The notes: a model not told the origin generated them from the sequence alone. 64,000 nt of DNA from an uncultured Desulfobulbus sp. (GCF_963665445.1 NZ_OY762276.1:3652601-3716600); one strand, 5' to 3'. Counted from the stretch's first letter, positions 44,743 to 54,476 are shown. Numbers and translations are program-made.

Positions 44743-45743
44743 ATACGTCCTCCCGATTCCCGACCGATATAGACCAACTTTGGCGGCTCCAGCATGACTC
44801 GGGTATCCGGCCCCACCGATTCGGTCAGCCAGACATTGCCGCCGATGATCGACCGGGCGCCGACCACGGTTGCACCGCCGAGGATGGTGGCGTTGGCGTA
44901 GATGATGACATCATCCTCAATGGTGGGATGGCGCTTGACATTGCGCAACCGCTCGCCCGCATCCTTGGGCAGGGAGAGCGCGCCCAGGGTGACGCCCTGG
45001 TAAATCCGCACCCGGTTGCCGATGGTGGTCGTGGCACCGATAACCACCCCGGAACCGTGATCGATAAAAAAGTGGGACCCGATAGTGGCCTCGGGGTTGA
45101 TATCGATCGCGGTGCGATGATAGGCGTGCTCACTCATGATTCGGGGGATGAGCGGTACCGCCAACTCATGCAGCCGGTGGGCCAGGCGATAGATCATGGT
45201 GGCAAACAGTCCAGGGTAACTGAAGATAACCTCGTCTGAGTTGGCTGCCGCCGGATCGCCGGTCAGGGTAGCTTCGATATCCGATTCCAGCATGGAGCGC
45301 AGGCTGGGGAGCGATTCGATCAGGCTTGCAGCCAGTTGGTAACTGCGTTCGTTGCACAGGGTGCAGGCCTGGTCATGACGAAAACAGTCGTGGCGGATGG
45401 CGGAGCTGATCTGACTGGCCAGGCTCTCGTACAAATGGCTGAGCTGCTGACCGAGATGGTACTCGAGGTTTTCCGGCCGGAGGATGTCGCAGGCAAAAAA
45501 ACCCGGAAAGAGAATACGCTGCGCCTGTTCGATCAGGTCGACCACTGCCTGTTTGGAAGGAATCGGCACCGGCTCGATATGACTTGCCCAGCGACCGCTC
45601 TTGAACCCCTCGGCCAAGGCCCGCACCGTCTCGGGAATGGGGTTTTGCACCCGGTCCGCGGTAATGGATTCGGTCTTGCAACTTCCGGCCAACACGTCCT
45701 GTTTTCCCATAGTCAATGCACCCTGTTCGATAAATCGGCTCAT
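44739..45743 (-). CDS. cysE: Serine O-acetyltransferase (long, EpsC-like form)
   Basis: 334 residues. The C-terminal left-handed beta-helix of hexapeptide repeats is clear ([45 protein letters not shown], with the catalytic His in IDHGSG). The N-terminal 170 residues are an extended alpha-helical domain ([40 protein letters not shown]), as in the plant- and Desulfobacterota-type long SATs. It makes O-acetylserine for CysK. The start overlaps the metW stop (ATGA). Confidence 0.92.
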   Translation of the reverse strand: MSRFIEQGALTMGKQDVLAGSCKTESITADRVQNPIPETVRALAEGFKSGRWASHIEPVPIPSKQAVVDLIEQAQRILFPGFFACDILRPENLEYHLGQQLSHLYESLASQISSAIRHDCFRHDQACTLCNERSYQLAASLIESLPSLRSMLESDIEATLTGDPAAANSDEVIFSYPGLFATMIYRLAHRLHELAVPLIPRIMSEHAYHRTAIDINPEATIGSHFFIDHGSGVVIGATTTIGNRVRIYQGVTLGALSLPKDAGERLRNVKRHPTIEDDVIIYANATILGGATVVGARSIIGGNVWLTESVGPDTRVMLEPPKLVYIGRESGGRI

Positions 45744-46375
45744 GCAACCCGCTCCAGCATCATAATTCCGTAGGTTGCCCGCAGATTCTTGAAATAGCGG
45801 ACCCTATTGCCGCGGTAATCGTGATGATGGGTGTTGATCGCCATCTCTCGGACCGTACGCACGCCGGATATGCGTAAAAACCGCTTGAAATCACGAATGG
45901 AAATAACGCGAATATTGGGTGTGTTATACCATTCATACGGTAGTTGATCGGTCACCGGCGCCATCCCGGTGAACAACAGCTGCAACCGGGAGGACCAGTG
46001 GCCGAAGTTGGGGAAACTGACGATCACCCGTTTGCCGATCCAGAGCAAATCGGTGAGCAGTTCCTTGGGATCGCGGATCTGCTGCAGGGTCTGGCTCAGG
46101 ACCACCACGTCGAAACGGCCCTCGGGGTAATCGCAGACCTCCTTACGAAAATCCCCTTGAAGGACGGTGAGGCCGCGTTCTATGCAGCGGGCCACCTTTT
46201 CCTCGGAAAACTCGATGCCGGTGCCGTGGACCCTTTTGTGCTGTTTGAGGTAATCGAGCAGGTCGCCGGTGCCGCAGCCCAGGTCGAGCACCCGGGAGTT
46301 GGGTTCGATCCAGGAGGCGATCACCTGCAGATCAAAGCGCATCGACTCCATTTCCCGGTTATGGACAGTATTCAT
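45740..46375 (-). CDS. metW: MetW methyltransferase-like protein
   Basis: 211 residues with a SAM-methyltransferase fold: RVLDLGCGTGDLLDYLKQHK, GTGIEFSEEKVARCIERGLTVLQGDF, FDVVVLSQTLQQIRDP, and the MetW hallmark VSFPNFGHWSSRLQLLFTGMAPVTDQLPYEWYNTPNI. MetW works with MetX; together they are needed for homoserine acetylation in many proteobacteria. The ATG at 46375 (MNTVHNREMESMRFDL) overlaps the end of metX by 17 bp. The longer frame to 46480 lies inside metX. Confidence 0.93.
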   Translation of the reverse strand: MNTVHNREMESMRFDLQVIASWIEPNSRVLDLGCGTGDLLDYLKQHKRVHGTGIEFSEEKVARCIERGLTVLQGDFRKEVCDYPEGRFDVVVLSQTLQQIRDPKELLTDLLWIGKRVIVSFPNFGHWSSRLQLLFTGMAPVTDQLPYEWYNTPNIRVISIRDFKRFLRISGVRTVREMAINTHHHDYRGNRVRYFKNLRATYGIMMLERVA

Positions 46376-47513
46376 TATAGATCCGATCAAGAAAACCGCC
46401 CACCAGGCCGTCGAGCCGTCTGTTGGGCAGGAGAAAGGCGTCGTGACCCCACTGGGCTTCGATCTCGCAAAAGCTGACATCCGAGCCGTTCTTCTTCAGG
46501 GCCGAGACGATGTCGCGCGACTGGTAGGTGGGGTAGAGCCAGTCCGAAGAAAAGGAAATCACCAGAAAGCTGACATCGGCAAGGGCCTCGTTGACCAGCA
46601 GGTTGTGCCCGTCGCGCTCAAGGTCGAAATAGTCGGCAGCCTTGGTGATGTACAACAGGGAGTTGGCGTCGAACCGGTCGACGAACTTTTTCCCCTGATG
46701 ATGGAGATAGCTCTCCACCTGAAAGTCGCCGCCGAAGTTGAACGAAAGGGCGCTGCGGTGCATGCGGCGGCCAAACTTTTCGCGCATGGCATCATCGGAG
46801 AGATAGGTCACATGGCCGATCATCCGCGCCACCGCCAGCCCATGGGTCGGGCCGGCGCCGTTGTAATAATCGCCGTTGTTCCAGTCGGGGTCGGCCATGA
46901 TCGCCTGGCGGGCCACCTCGTTGAAGGCGATGGCCTGGGCCGAATGGCGGGTGGTGGTGGCCAGGGGAATGGCGGAGCAGGTCATTTCGGGAAAATCGGC
47001 GCACCAGCGCAGCACCTGCATCCCGCCGACCGAACCGCCCACCAGGGAGAGCAGCTTTTTGATGCCCAGATGATCGATGAGCTGTTTCTGCGCACCGACC
47101 ATGTCACGGATGGTAACCATGGGGAAGTTCAGGCCATAGGGGGTGCCGGTTGCGGGATTGATCGAGGAGGGGCCGGTGGAACCGCAGCAGCTGCCGAGAA
47201 TATTGGAGCAGATGACGAAAAAACGGTTGGTATCGATCGGTTTGCCCGGGCCGACCATGTTGTCCCACCAGCCGGGGCGTTCGTCGCTCTCCTGAAACCG
47301 GCCGGCCACATGGGAGTCGCCGGAAAAGGCATGGAGGATGAGCACCGCATTGCTGCGTTCGGCGTTCAGCTCCCCCAGGGTTTCATAGGCAAGGGTGATC
47401 GGCCCCAGGCGGGTGCCGCAATCTAGCAGCAAACCATCCGGCGGCTCGGCAAAGGTGTAAAACTGTCGTTCGACCAACAGGGATTTCCCCGGGCCTGCAA
47501 GAGGACTGCTCAT
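46359..47513 (-). CDS. metX: Homoserine O-acetyltransferase
   Basis: About 384 residues of the alpha/beta-hydrolase type. The nucleophile Ser is in SLVGGSVGGMQVLRW, with the Asp and His of the triad in FSSDWLYPTYQS and EAQWGHDAFLLP. NMVGPGKPIDTNRFFVICSNILGSCCGSTGPSSINP is typical. It starts methionine (and possibly direct-sulfhydrylation) synthesis by acetylating homoserine. I chose ATG 47513 with AGGAA ahead of it; a GTG at 47564 is in frame. I looked upstream for a SAM riboswitch and could not identify one. Confidence 0.94.
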   Translation of the reverse strand: MSSPLAGPGKSLLVERQFYTFAEPPDGLLLDCGTRLGPITLAYETLGELNAERSNAVLILHAFSGDSHVAGRFQESDERPGWWDNMVGPGKPIDTNRFFVICSNILGSCCGSTGPSSINPATGTPYGLNFPMVTIRDMVGAQKQLIDHLGIKKLLSLVGGSVGGMQVLRWCADFPEMTCSAIPLATTTRHSAQAIAFNEVARQAIMADPDWNNGDYYNGAGPTHGLAVARMIGHVTYLSDDAMREKFGRRMHRSALSFNFGGDFQVESYLHHQGKKFVDRFDANSLLYITKAADYFDLERDGHNLLVNEALADVSFLVISFSSDWLYPTYQSRDIVSALKKNGSDVSFCEIEAQWGHDAFLLPNRRLDGLVGGFLDRIYNEYCP

Positions 47514-47668
47514 CGGTTCCTGTTTCTGCTGCGGGGAGGGAACAAAACCCACATTGTGGGACACACACCACTGCTTTCACCCTTTGATTACAAAGGTCAG
47601 TTATAAGCACAGCCTGGGGTTGGCGCCACAAGAAAAATGATCAGTCCGTGTGCACCTTGCGGGGAAAA

Positions 47669-48844
47669 TCAGCCCAGAGAGCGGCGCATCCGCAGCAGGG
47701 CCTCCTGCAACAGGGACCGCGGACAGGCGAAATTCAGGCGAACAAACCCAGGACTGCCAAAGGATCGGCCACCGGAGAGTCCGATCCCGGCATTCTCGAA
47801 AAAGCGCTGCGGATGGTCGATGCCCCTGCCGCGCAGATCGATCCAGGCGAGGTAGGTCGCCTCGACCGGGGTCATCTCCAGTCCGGGCATTTCTCTGATC
47901 GCCTCAAACACAAGATCGCGGTTTCCACGGAGATAGTCAAGCAGGGCCAGACGCCAGGGCTCGCCATGACGATAGGCGGCCTCGGCCGCGGTATAGCCCA
48001 AGAGGTTGACATGGGGCACAATGCCGTCCATGGCCCGCCGCAACCGCTGGCGGAGCCCAGGATCGGCGACCACCGCATAGGAGCAGCCCAGGCCGGGGAT
48101 GTTGTAGGTCTTGCTCGGCGCCTGCAGGGTGATGGTGCGACGGCTGATCCGGGCATCGAGCATGGCCAGGGGAAGGTGTTTCTTCTCGGCATCGAGAATC
48201 AGGTCGGCGTGAATCTCATCACTGCAGATAAGCAGATCGTGCTCTTCGGCCAGATCAGCCAATGCCAGCAACTCTTCCCGGCTCCACACACGCCCCACCG
48301 GATTGTGCGGATTGCAGAGCAAAAGCAACCTGGTCCTGGCAGTGATGGCCCGGCGCATGCCCTCGATATCCATCCGCCAATGGGTCCCCTCCTGGATCAG
48401 GGGCACGGTCACCGTCGTCTGGCCCATCAACTCTGGCGCACTCATGAAGGGCGGATAGATCGGGGTGGAGGTGATCACCTCGTCTTTCGGCCCGCCGACC
48501 GCCAGGCAGACCGCGTTCAAGCCGGTGACCAGGCCCGGCAGCCATACCAGCCACTCGGCCTCGATCCGCCAGCCATAGTGGTGCTCGACATGCGCCAGCA
48601 CTGCCTCGACCAAGGATTGCGGCGCCAGGGTGTAGCCAAAGATGGGGTGCTCCAGCCGCTCGCGGAGGGCCGCCATCACTGCCGGCGGCGAGGGGAAATC
48701 CATATCCGCCACCCACAGGGGGAGAATATCCTGCCCCTTGTAGTGATCCCACTTCAGGCTGCTGGAGGACCGACGATCGATGAGTGTGTCAAAATCAAAG
48801 GGGGCGGTGTGTGCTACCGCCCCCGAACCGTTGCTGTTGTTCAC
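47669..48844 (-). CDS. MalY/PatB-family PLP enzyme (cystathionine beta-lyase type)
   Basis: 391 residues, fold-type I aminotransferase. The PLP Lys245 is in LQAPSKTYNIPGLG; LPLWVADMDFPSP at the N terminus, LLCNPHNPVGRVW and SDEIHADLIL are the MalY/PatB signature. PatB-type enzymes break cystathionine or cysteine C-S bonds to give homocysteine or sulfide. It lies upstream of metX in a sulfur amino acid block, which supports a beta-lyase role over transamination. Confidence 0.88.
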   Translation of the reverse strand: MNNSNGSGAVAHTAPFDFDTLIDRRSSSSLKWDHYKGQDILPLWVADMDFPSPPAVMAALRERLEHPIFGYTLAPQSLVEAVLAHVEHHYGWRIEAEWLVWLPGLVTGLNAVCLAVGGPKDEVITSTPIYPPFMSAPELMGQTTVTVPLIQEGTHWRMDIEGMRRAITARTRLLLLCNPHNPVGRVWSREELLALADLAEEHDLLICSDEIHADLILDAEKKHLPLAMLDARISRRTITLQAPSKTYNIPGLGCSYAVVADPGLRQRLRRAMDGIVPHVNLLGYTAAEAAYRHGEPWRLALLDYLRGNRDLVFEAIREMPGLEMTPVEATYLAWIDLRGRGIDHPQRFFENAGIGLSGGRSFGSPGFVRLNFACPRSLLQEALLRMRRSLG

Positions 48845-48852
48845 AGGAAATT

Positions 48853-50538
48853 CTAGTTTCTGGTCAACTGACGATAGCGAATGCGATGCGGCTGTTCGGC
48901 ATCGGCACCTTTGCGTTTTTTGTAGTCCTGCTCATAATCGGAGTAGTTGCCCTCGAACCAGACCACCTCTGAGTTGCCCTCAAAGGCCATGATGTGGGTC
49001 GCGATGCGGTCGAGAAACCAGCGGTCGTGGCTGATCACCACCGCACAACCGGCAAAGTTTTCCAGGGCTTCCTCCAGGGCACGCATGGTGTTGACGTCCA
49101 GGTCGTTGGTCGGCTCGTCGAGCAGAAGCACGTTGCCGCCCTCCTTGAGCATCTGCGCCAGGTGCACCCGGTTGCGCTGACCGCCGGAGATCTCACCCAC
49201 CTTCTGCTGCTGATCGCTGCCGGTGAAGTTGAACTTGGCCACATAGGCTCGGGCATTGACCTCGCGGGGCCCCAGCCAGATGGTCTCCTGGCCCTCGCTG
49301 ATGACCTCGAAGATGGTCTTTGCCGGATCCAGGGAATCTCGCGACTGATCCACATAGGCCAGCTTGACCGTCTCGCCGACGCGGATGGAGCCCGCATCGG
49401 GCTGCTCCTGGCCGGTGATCATCTTGAACAGGGTGGTCTTGCCCGCACCGTTGGGGCCGACGATACCGACGATACCGCCCGGCGGCAGGGAGAAATCGAG
49501 GTTGTCCACCAGCAGTTTGCCCTCAAAGGCCTTGCACAGCCCCTGGGCCTCGATCACCAGCTTGCCCAGCCGCGGTCCCGGCGGAATGTAGATCTCCATA
49601 TCGCCGGCCGCCTTCTCGCTCTGCTGGTTGAGCAAATTTTCGTAGGCGGTAATACGGGCCTTGGACTTGGAACGCCGCCCCTTGGGGCTCATCCGAATCC
49701 ACTCGAGCTCACGGGACAGGGTCCGCTGGCGCTCACTCTCCTTTTTCTCTTCCTGGGCCAGACGCTTTTGTTTCTGCTCCAGCCAGGAGGAATAGTTGCC
49801 CTTCCAGGGGATGCCGTGGCCTCGATCCAGCTCCAGGATCCAGCCGGCAACGTTGTCGAGGAAATAGCGGTCATGGGTCACGGCGATGACCGTGCCCGCA
49901 TACTGCTGCAGGTGCTGCTCCAGCCAAGAGACCGACTCCGCATCCAGATGGTTGGTGGGCTCATCGAGCAGGAGAATGTCCGGATTCTTCAGGAGGATGC
50001 GGCAAAGCGCCACGCGGCGTTTTTCACCACCGGAAAGGACGCCGCACTTGGCCTCGGACGGCGGACAGCGCAGGGCGTCCATGGCCATCTCCAGGCGGGA
50101 ATCCAGGTTCCAGGCATCGATGGCATCGAGCTTGTCCTGAACTGCGGCCTGACGGTCGATCAAGGCCTGCATCGCATCGTCATCCATGGGCTCGGCAAAT
50201 TTTTCGTTGATCGCATTGAACTCGGCCAACAGATCCACCGTGGCCTGGGCCCCCTCCTCGACGATCTCGCGCACCGTCTTTTCCGGATCGAGCATCGGTT
50301 CCTGGGGCAGGTAATCGATGGTGAACCCTTCGGAGAGGATGGTCTTGCCCTCGAACTCCTTGTCGAGACCGGCAAGGATCTTCAAGAGGGTACTCTTGCC
50401 CGAACCGTTGAGACCGAGGACGCCGATCTTGGCGCCGTAGAAGTAGGAGAGGGAAATATCTTTTAAGATCTGTTTCTGATTATACTTTTTACTGACTTTG
50501 ATCATCGAGTAGATGATCTTGTTCGCTTCGCTGGCCAT
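48853..50538 (-). CDS. ettA: Energy-dependent translational throttle protein EttA (ABC-F)
   Basis: 561 residues with two soluble ATPase domains. Walker A motifs: [12 protein letters not shown] and [12 protein letters not shown]; signature motifs [11 protein letters not shown] and [11 protein letters not shown]; Walker [12 protein letters not shown] and [11 protein letters not shown]. The inter-domain arm is charged and helical ([24 protein letters not shown], the EttA P-site tRNA-interaction motif region). EttA gates the first translocation step according to ATP level. It lies 8 bp before the malY-like gene. Confidence 0.95.
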   Translation of the reverse strand: MASEANKIIYSMIKVSKKYNQKQILKDISLSYFYGAKIGVLGLNGSGKSTLLKILAGLDKEFEGKTILSEGFTIDYLPQEPMLDPEKTVREIVEEGAQATVDLLAEFNAINEKFAEPMDDDAMQALIDRQAAVQDKLDAIDAWNLDSRLEMAMDALRCPPSEAKCGVLSGGEKRRVALCRILLKNPDILLLDEPTNHLDAESVSWLEQHLQQYAGTVIAVTHDRYFLDNVAGWILELDRGHGIPWKGNYSSWLEQKQKRLAQEEKKESERQRTLSRELEWIRMSPKGRRSKSKARITAYENLLNQQSEKAAGDMEIYIPPGPRLGKLVIEAQGLCKAFEGKLLVDNLDFSLPPGGIVGIVGPNGAGKTTLFKMITGQEQPDAGSIRVGETVKLAYVDQSRDSLDPAKTIFEVISEGQETIWLGPREVNARAYVAKFNFTGSDQQQKVGEISGGQRNRVHLAQMLKEGGNVLLLDEPTNDLDVNTMRALEEALENFAGCAVVISHDRWFLDRIATHIMAFEGNSEVVWFEGNYSDYEQDYKKRKGADAEQPHRIRYRQLTRN

Positions 50539-50684
50539 GGTGTTGGTATCCTTGTTTCAAGAGAAGTCGGGCACGAGCCGTGCCCAAGGTCTGTGCATGA
50601 TCTCAGGGAAAGCCGCTTGAGAAAAGACGGCGTTGGCCATCTATATACACATAAAAGAGTGGTTCCGGCAAATATTGTCGCACT

Positions 50685-51602
50685 TCAGGCAACAGGTTTC
50701 GCATCCCTGTCTTTGCCGTGCAACATCATCGGCCAGAGCTGGGAGACGAGCATGCCCGCAAGCATCAGCGAGCAGCCGAGCAGTGCGCGCCCCGAGAGCA
50801 TCTCTCCCAGAAGCAGCCAGCCACCAAGTGCAGCAAAGGGCGATTCCAGGCTCAGGAGGATGGCGGCATGCGAGGGGTGGGCCCTGCGCTGGACCACCAC
50901 CTGCAGGGTGTAGCCCGCGCCCACCGAGCAGACACCGCCGTAGAAAATGGGTAGGGCCGCATCAAGGATTCCCTGCAGGCTGATCTGCTCGAGATAAACG
51001 CCGGCCAACAGACTGAGGAGGCCGCAGACATAAAACTGGACCATCGCCAGACGAACCGGGTTGGTGCGCGGCGAGAGGTAGGAGAGGATCAGGACATGAC
51101 CGGCCCAAAAGAGGGCGCCGATCAGCTCGAGCAGGTCACCGAATTCAATGCGAAAATCCTCATTGACACTCAAGAGGTACAAACCGATGGCTGCCGCCAC
51201 CGCCCCAACCCAGGTGCCGGAATTGGTCCGTTGTCGGAAAAAGAGCCCCAACATCGGCACCAGCACCACATAGAGCCCGGTGATAAATCCGGCCTTGCCG
51301 GCGGTGGTGTACTGCAGGCCGACCTGCTGCAGGGTAGCGGCGGCAAAGAGCAGCGTCCCGGCCATGAACCCCGCCTTGCCCAGACCAATCTGCGGTACGG
51401 CGGACAGGGAGGGGCCGCTTGAACGCCCCCAGGCAAGGGGCAGCAGACAGAGCCCGCCGAGGATGAAACGAATGCCGTTGAAGGTGAAGGGACCGACATG
51501 ATCCATGCCGGCCCGTTGAGCGACAAAGCCGAATCCCCAGATCAATGCGACCAGTAGCAGCAGCAGGTCTGCCTGGACGGTGGGTTGTTTTTCTCCTTGC
51601 AT
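50685..51602 (-). CDS. EamA/DMT-family membrane exporter
   Basis: About 305 residues with ten predicted membrane segments in two EamA repeats: LLLLLVALIWGFGFVAQRAGMDHVGPFTFNGIRFILGG and FGDLLELIGALFWAGHVLILSYL, and the second repeat's LESPFAALGGWLLLGEMLSG. The family exports amino acids or metabolites; the substrate cannot be told. Start at ATG 51602 (MQGEKQPTVQAD) because the longer frame (51686) runs through the divergent promoter region. Confidence 0.88.
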   Translation of the reverse strand: MQGEKQPTVQADLLLLLVALIWGFGFVAQRAGMDHVGPFTFNGIRFILGGLCLLPLAWGRSSGPSLSAVPQIGLGKAGFMAGTLLFAAATLQQVGLQYTTAGKAGFITGLYVVLVPMLGLFFRQRTNSGTWVGAVAAAIGLYLLSVNEDFRIEFGDLLELIGALFWAGHVLILSYLSPRTNPVRLAMVQFYVCGLLSLLAGVYLEQISLQGILDAALPIFYGGVCSVGAGYTLQVVVQRRAHPSHAAILLSLESPFAALGGWLLLGEMLSGRALLGCSLMLAGMLVSQLWPMMLHGKDRDAKPVA

Positions 51603-51713
51603 TCTTGGGGGTGTCCTGTTTTTCTTGGGGCCGTTGATGATGTCTTGGTACGGAAGGCTGCACGCAGCTCTCCCCTCTCCGGACAAATTTGTTCCTCTTT
51701 GCGGAGTCTCACC

Positions 51714-52238
51714 ATGAATTGGAAACCATGTATTCCGGTCGTTGTCACCCTGCTTTTTTTCTCAGGTTGTGCCAAGCAGGAAAATATCACACAACTTGTC
51801 GGCTTCGGCGATGACGACCAGACCACATACAGCGGGCCAACATATCCGCCCACAAGCAAAATAGCCATTGCTTTTACGCCGGGCCAGGTCGGACAATCAT
51901 GCCGCGTCTTTGCCCAGAGCCTGGTCGAGTTGCCGGCCGAGAGCAACGGCAAGGAGATCGAGAATATTATTCTTGCCGAGGCGGGCAAACACGGAGCCGA
52001 CCAGGTGTTGATCGGATCCAGCCGCCAGGCCGAAGATGACAACGGGCCCAACTTCCTCTATTTCGGACCGGCCAGCGAATATCTCTGCACCGACCAGTGC
52101 GGCGGCTGGAAGTACGGCTTCGAGTTTTGGCAAGAACAGGGAGAATGGGTCAGTCTCGGCTACAGCGAGTGGGGCAACGCCAAAGTGCGTTTTGAAACCC
52201 CGCTGGTGACGCAGGTGCTGATGCTTCGTTGCCGGTGA
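51714..52238 (+). CDS. Outer-membrane lipoprotein of unknown function
   Basis: About 174 residues. The ATG at 51714 (MNWKPCIPVVVTLLFFSGC) gives a type II signal peptide with lipobox FFSGC and Cys19 as the lipidated residue. The mature part has IAIAFTPGQVGQSCRVFAQSLVELPAESNGKEIENIILAEAGKHGADQVLIGSSRQ, a pattern seen in small lipoproteins that bind or sense at the surface, and several aromatic residues near the end. No family identified. It diverges from the DMT gene across 111 bp. Confidence 0.75.
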   Translation: MNWKPCIPVVVTLLFFSGCAKQENITQLVGFGDDDQTTYSGPTYPPTSKIAIAFTPGQVGQSCRVFAQSLVELPAESNGKEIENIILAEAGKHGADQVLIGSSRQAEDDNGPNFLYFGPASEYLCTDQCGGWKYGFEFWQEQGEWVSLGYSEWGNAKVRFETPLVTQVLMLRCR

Positions 52239-52247
52239 TTCTGCACG

Positions 52248-52286
52248 AAAAAAAACGGCCGATCCGGCCCCCCCGAATCGGCCGTT
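52248..52286 (-). terminator. Terminator of the receiver-pyruvate kinase gene
   Basis: AACGGCCGAT (52254-52263) pairs with ATCGGCCGTT (52277-52286); on the minus strand it is followed by eight T residues. It lies 35 bp after the stop codon and may also act for the lipoprotein gene on the other strand. Confidence 0.85.
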
Positions 52287-52320
52287 GTCCCCATTGAGAC
52301 CTTTTTTTCTTGAGCAGTGC

Positions 52321-54111
52321 CTACTCCTTTTCCACCCGAATGACCTGAACCGCACCCAACTGGCGAATGCCGCTGCGGGTTACCCGTGGTCCCTCCACCA
52401 CCGCCACCGTCTCGCCGGCATGGATATAGCCCCACTCGCGCGCCATGGCCAGGGAGCGGAAGACCATCTCGGTCCGCCCCAGTTCCTCGCGAATGATCAG
52501 GGAAAAAATGTTGTTGTAGAGGTTGGCATGCCGGGCCACATGCAGCGATTTGGTGACGAGCAGCGTTGGCGCCTTGCGGTTCCATTTGGAGATAATGGGA
52601 TAGAGCGAGCCATCCGGGTCCAGCAGCAGGGTGGCGCTGGTGCTGCTGAGGTTGGCCACTACCGACAGGGCGGGATAGCGCAGTGCATCCTGCTCCAGCT
52701 CGCGAAAAAGATCGGCGCTGGGCTGGGCATAGCGTTCCTCCTCGCAGATGATCGAGGCCATGGTCCGCACCACATTGACCGGGTCCACACCGGTGGCGGT
52801 CTCCTGGGAAAGCATGACCGCATCGGTCCCCTCCTTGATCGCCATGCTGACATCGGTGACTTCGGCGCGGGTCGGGCGGGCGTTGGTGGTCATGGAGTCC
52901 AGCATCTGGGTGGCGGTGATCACCGGTGTGTTCATCTCCCAGCAGAGGCGGATGATCCGCTCCTGGATACGTGGCACCCTGGCTGCGGGCAGCTCGACCC
53001 CCATGTCGCCGCGGGCGATCATGATCGCATCGGCCACCTCGACGATATCGCGAATGTTCTGCACCGCCTCGGGTTTCTCGATCTTGGCCACTACCTTGAG
53101 GTTGCGTTTGCCCGAACTCTTGATGTAGTTCTTGATCCGCCACACGTCCTCGGCCGTGCGAACAAAGGAAAGCGCCACGTAGTCGACCGAGTGCTCAAGG
53201 CCCCAATCCAGATCCTGCCAGTCTTTTTCGGTCACGCTGGGCAGGGAAAGAGTGGTGGCGGGCAGGTTGATGCCCTTGCTCGATTTGAGCCGCCCTCCGA
53301 CCACCACCTCGCAGTGCACCTCCTCCGTCCCCTCTTTCAGAACCCGCAACTCGAGCAGACCGTCATCGAGCAGCACCGGCTCGCCGACCCGCAGGTCCGC
53401 GAGAATGGACGGAGAAATGGTGGAAATGCGCTCTGCCGTGCCCTCGATCGGCTCGGCCTGAATAACCAAAACCTCGCCGGGGATCAGCTGCACCGCCCCG
53501 CCCTGCATGGGGCCGGTACGAATCTTGGGTCCGCAGAGATCCTGGAGCACGGCGATCGGTTTCTCCCAGGCTTTTTCCGCCTCGCGGACGGCGCAGAGCG
53601 TCTCCTCGTGAGACTCGTAGCTCCCATGGGAAAAGTTGAGCCGGGCCACATCCATCCCGGCCAGGATCATCTTGCCCAGCATATCCGGGGCGCTGGAGGC
53701 GGGACCGATGGTGCAGACGATCTTGGCCTTCTTGTTGACACTGGAGTGAGTCTGCCTGGGGATGCCGGCCAGACGTTTGAAGAGGACGTCAAAGTCAAAG
53801 GGTTTGGCCATCACCCCATGAACGTTGCCATGGTGGTGCAGACGATCCATGACCTCGTGGTCATCCAGGGTGGCGGTGACGACGATGATGGGCAGGTGCG
53901 GGCTGACCACGCCGATGGCTTCGATGAACTTGAAGCCATCCCAATGCGGCATCTGAATATCGGTCAGGATGGCATCGTAGGCATTGGCCGTGGCCAACTG
54001 AAACCCCTGGTGGCCGTTGTCGGCGACATCGACCTCGCAGCCCTCCTTTTCCAGACGGGATCTCAAGAGATGCTGGGTCGGTTTGGAGTCTTCGAGAACA
54101 AGTATGCGCAT
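52321..54111 (-). CDS. Response-regulator receiver domain fused to pyruvate kinase
   Basis: 596 residues. Residues 1-120 are a complete receiver domain: acidic pair Glu7-Asp8, phospho-acceptor Asp51 in AILTDIQMPHWDGFKF, Thr79 in VVTATLDD and Lys103 in VMAKPFD. A short linker leads at about residue 127 to a full pyruvate kinase: KAKIVCTIGPASS, ARLNFSHGSYESHEE, GPKIRTG, VAKIEKPEAV, MIARGDMGVELP and the active-site loop TATQMLDSM. The motif DAVMLSQETATG has Gln where most have Gly. The C-terminal domain is also present, so the enzyme should make ATP and pyruvate. The frame is single and unbroken with no stop or start between the parts. Phospho-control of glycolysis by a histidine kinase is my inference; the nearest kinase is the LytS-type gene 32 kb away. 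Confidence 0.93.
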   Translation of the reverse strand: MRILVLEDSKPTQHLLRSRLEKEGCEVDVADNGHQGFQLATANAYDAILTDIQMPHWDGFKFIEAIGVVSPHLPIIVVTATLDDHEVMDRLHHHGNVHGVMAKPFDFDVLFKRLAGIPRQTHSSVNKKAKIVCTIGPASSAPDMLGKMILAGMDVARLNFSHGSYESHEETLCAVREAEKAWEKPIAVLQDLCGPKIRTGPMQGGAVQLIPGEVLVIQAEPIEGTAERISTISPSILADLRVGEPVLLDDGLLELRVLKEGTEEVHCEVVVGGRLKSSKGINLPATTLSLPSVTEKDWQDLDWGLEHSVDYVALSFVRTAEDVWRIKNYIKSSGKRNLKVVAKIEKPEAVQNIRDIVEVADAIMIARGDMGVELPAARVPRIQERIIRLCWEMNTPVITATQMLDSMTTNARPTRAEVTDVSMAIKEGTDAVMLSQETATGVDPVNVVRTMASIICEEERYAQPSADLFRELEQDALRYPALSVVANLSSTSATLLLDPDGSLYPIISKWNRKAPTLLVTKSLHVARHANLYNNIFSLIIREELGRTEMVFRSLAMAREWGYIHAGETVAVVEGPRVTRSGIRQLGAVQVIRVEKE

Positions 54112-54235
54112 GGCAACCTCCAGGCCGGATTTACAGGTTGTCTTCGATCACTGTCTGTAGCATAGTGGAAAAACTCTGCAAGAGGCAAAAGGAAAACTGA
54201 TGACCATTGAACTTCAGCGCAAGGGGAACAAAGAC

Positions 54236-54365
54236 GAGATTCCTCTCATACGTTCGGGATGACATCGATGAGGCGGCTCTTTCGAGGAAGGGTAGCACCA
54301 CCCCGAAGTCATCTCGACCATCGGGAGAGATCTCCTCTTTTCAAGCTGTGCTTTGGTGGTAATCA
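54236..54365. repeat. Dispersed repeat, family B, copy 3
   Basis: GAGATTCCTCTCATACGTTCG through GTCATCTCGACCATCGGGAG and a TGGTAATCA tail. More diverged than the 62.2-kb copy. It is followed at once by a family C copy, and together they fill the gene-free stretch 54112-54551. Confidence 0.75.
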
Positions 54366-54372
54366 AAAAAGA

Positions 54373-54476
54373 TGGCTTCGTAAAAAGTCAAAAACCTGAA
54401 TGTCACGCATCGTGAAATCAGCAGATTACGAAGCTCGAAACGTCGTTCTCGGGCCTTTTTACGAGAACGACAAAAA
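54373..54476. repeat. Dispersed repeat, family C, best-preserved copy
   Basis: GGCTTCGTAAAAAGTCAAAAAC, TGTCACGCATCGTGAAATCAG, then CGAAGCTCGAAACGTCGTTCTCGGGCC and TTTTTACGAGAACGAC. The last part is a hairpin: GTCGTTCTCG pairs with CGAGAACGAC (54442-54450 region with 54462-54471). I use it as the reference for the family. Confidence 0.8.

Noticed and set aside
47514..47668. A SAM riboswitch upstream of metX
   Set aside because: I could not match the leader to a known SAM riboswitch class; a small hairpin alone is not enough.
48994..50466. Plus-strand open frame of 490 codons opposite ettA
   Set aside because: Antisense shadow of an ABC-F protein with all Walker and signature motifs.
52285..54165. 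Plus-strand open frame of 626 codons opposite the receiver-pyruvate kinase gene
   Set aside because: Antisense shadow; the minus-strand product has complete catalytic motifs of two known domain families.
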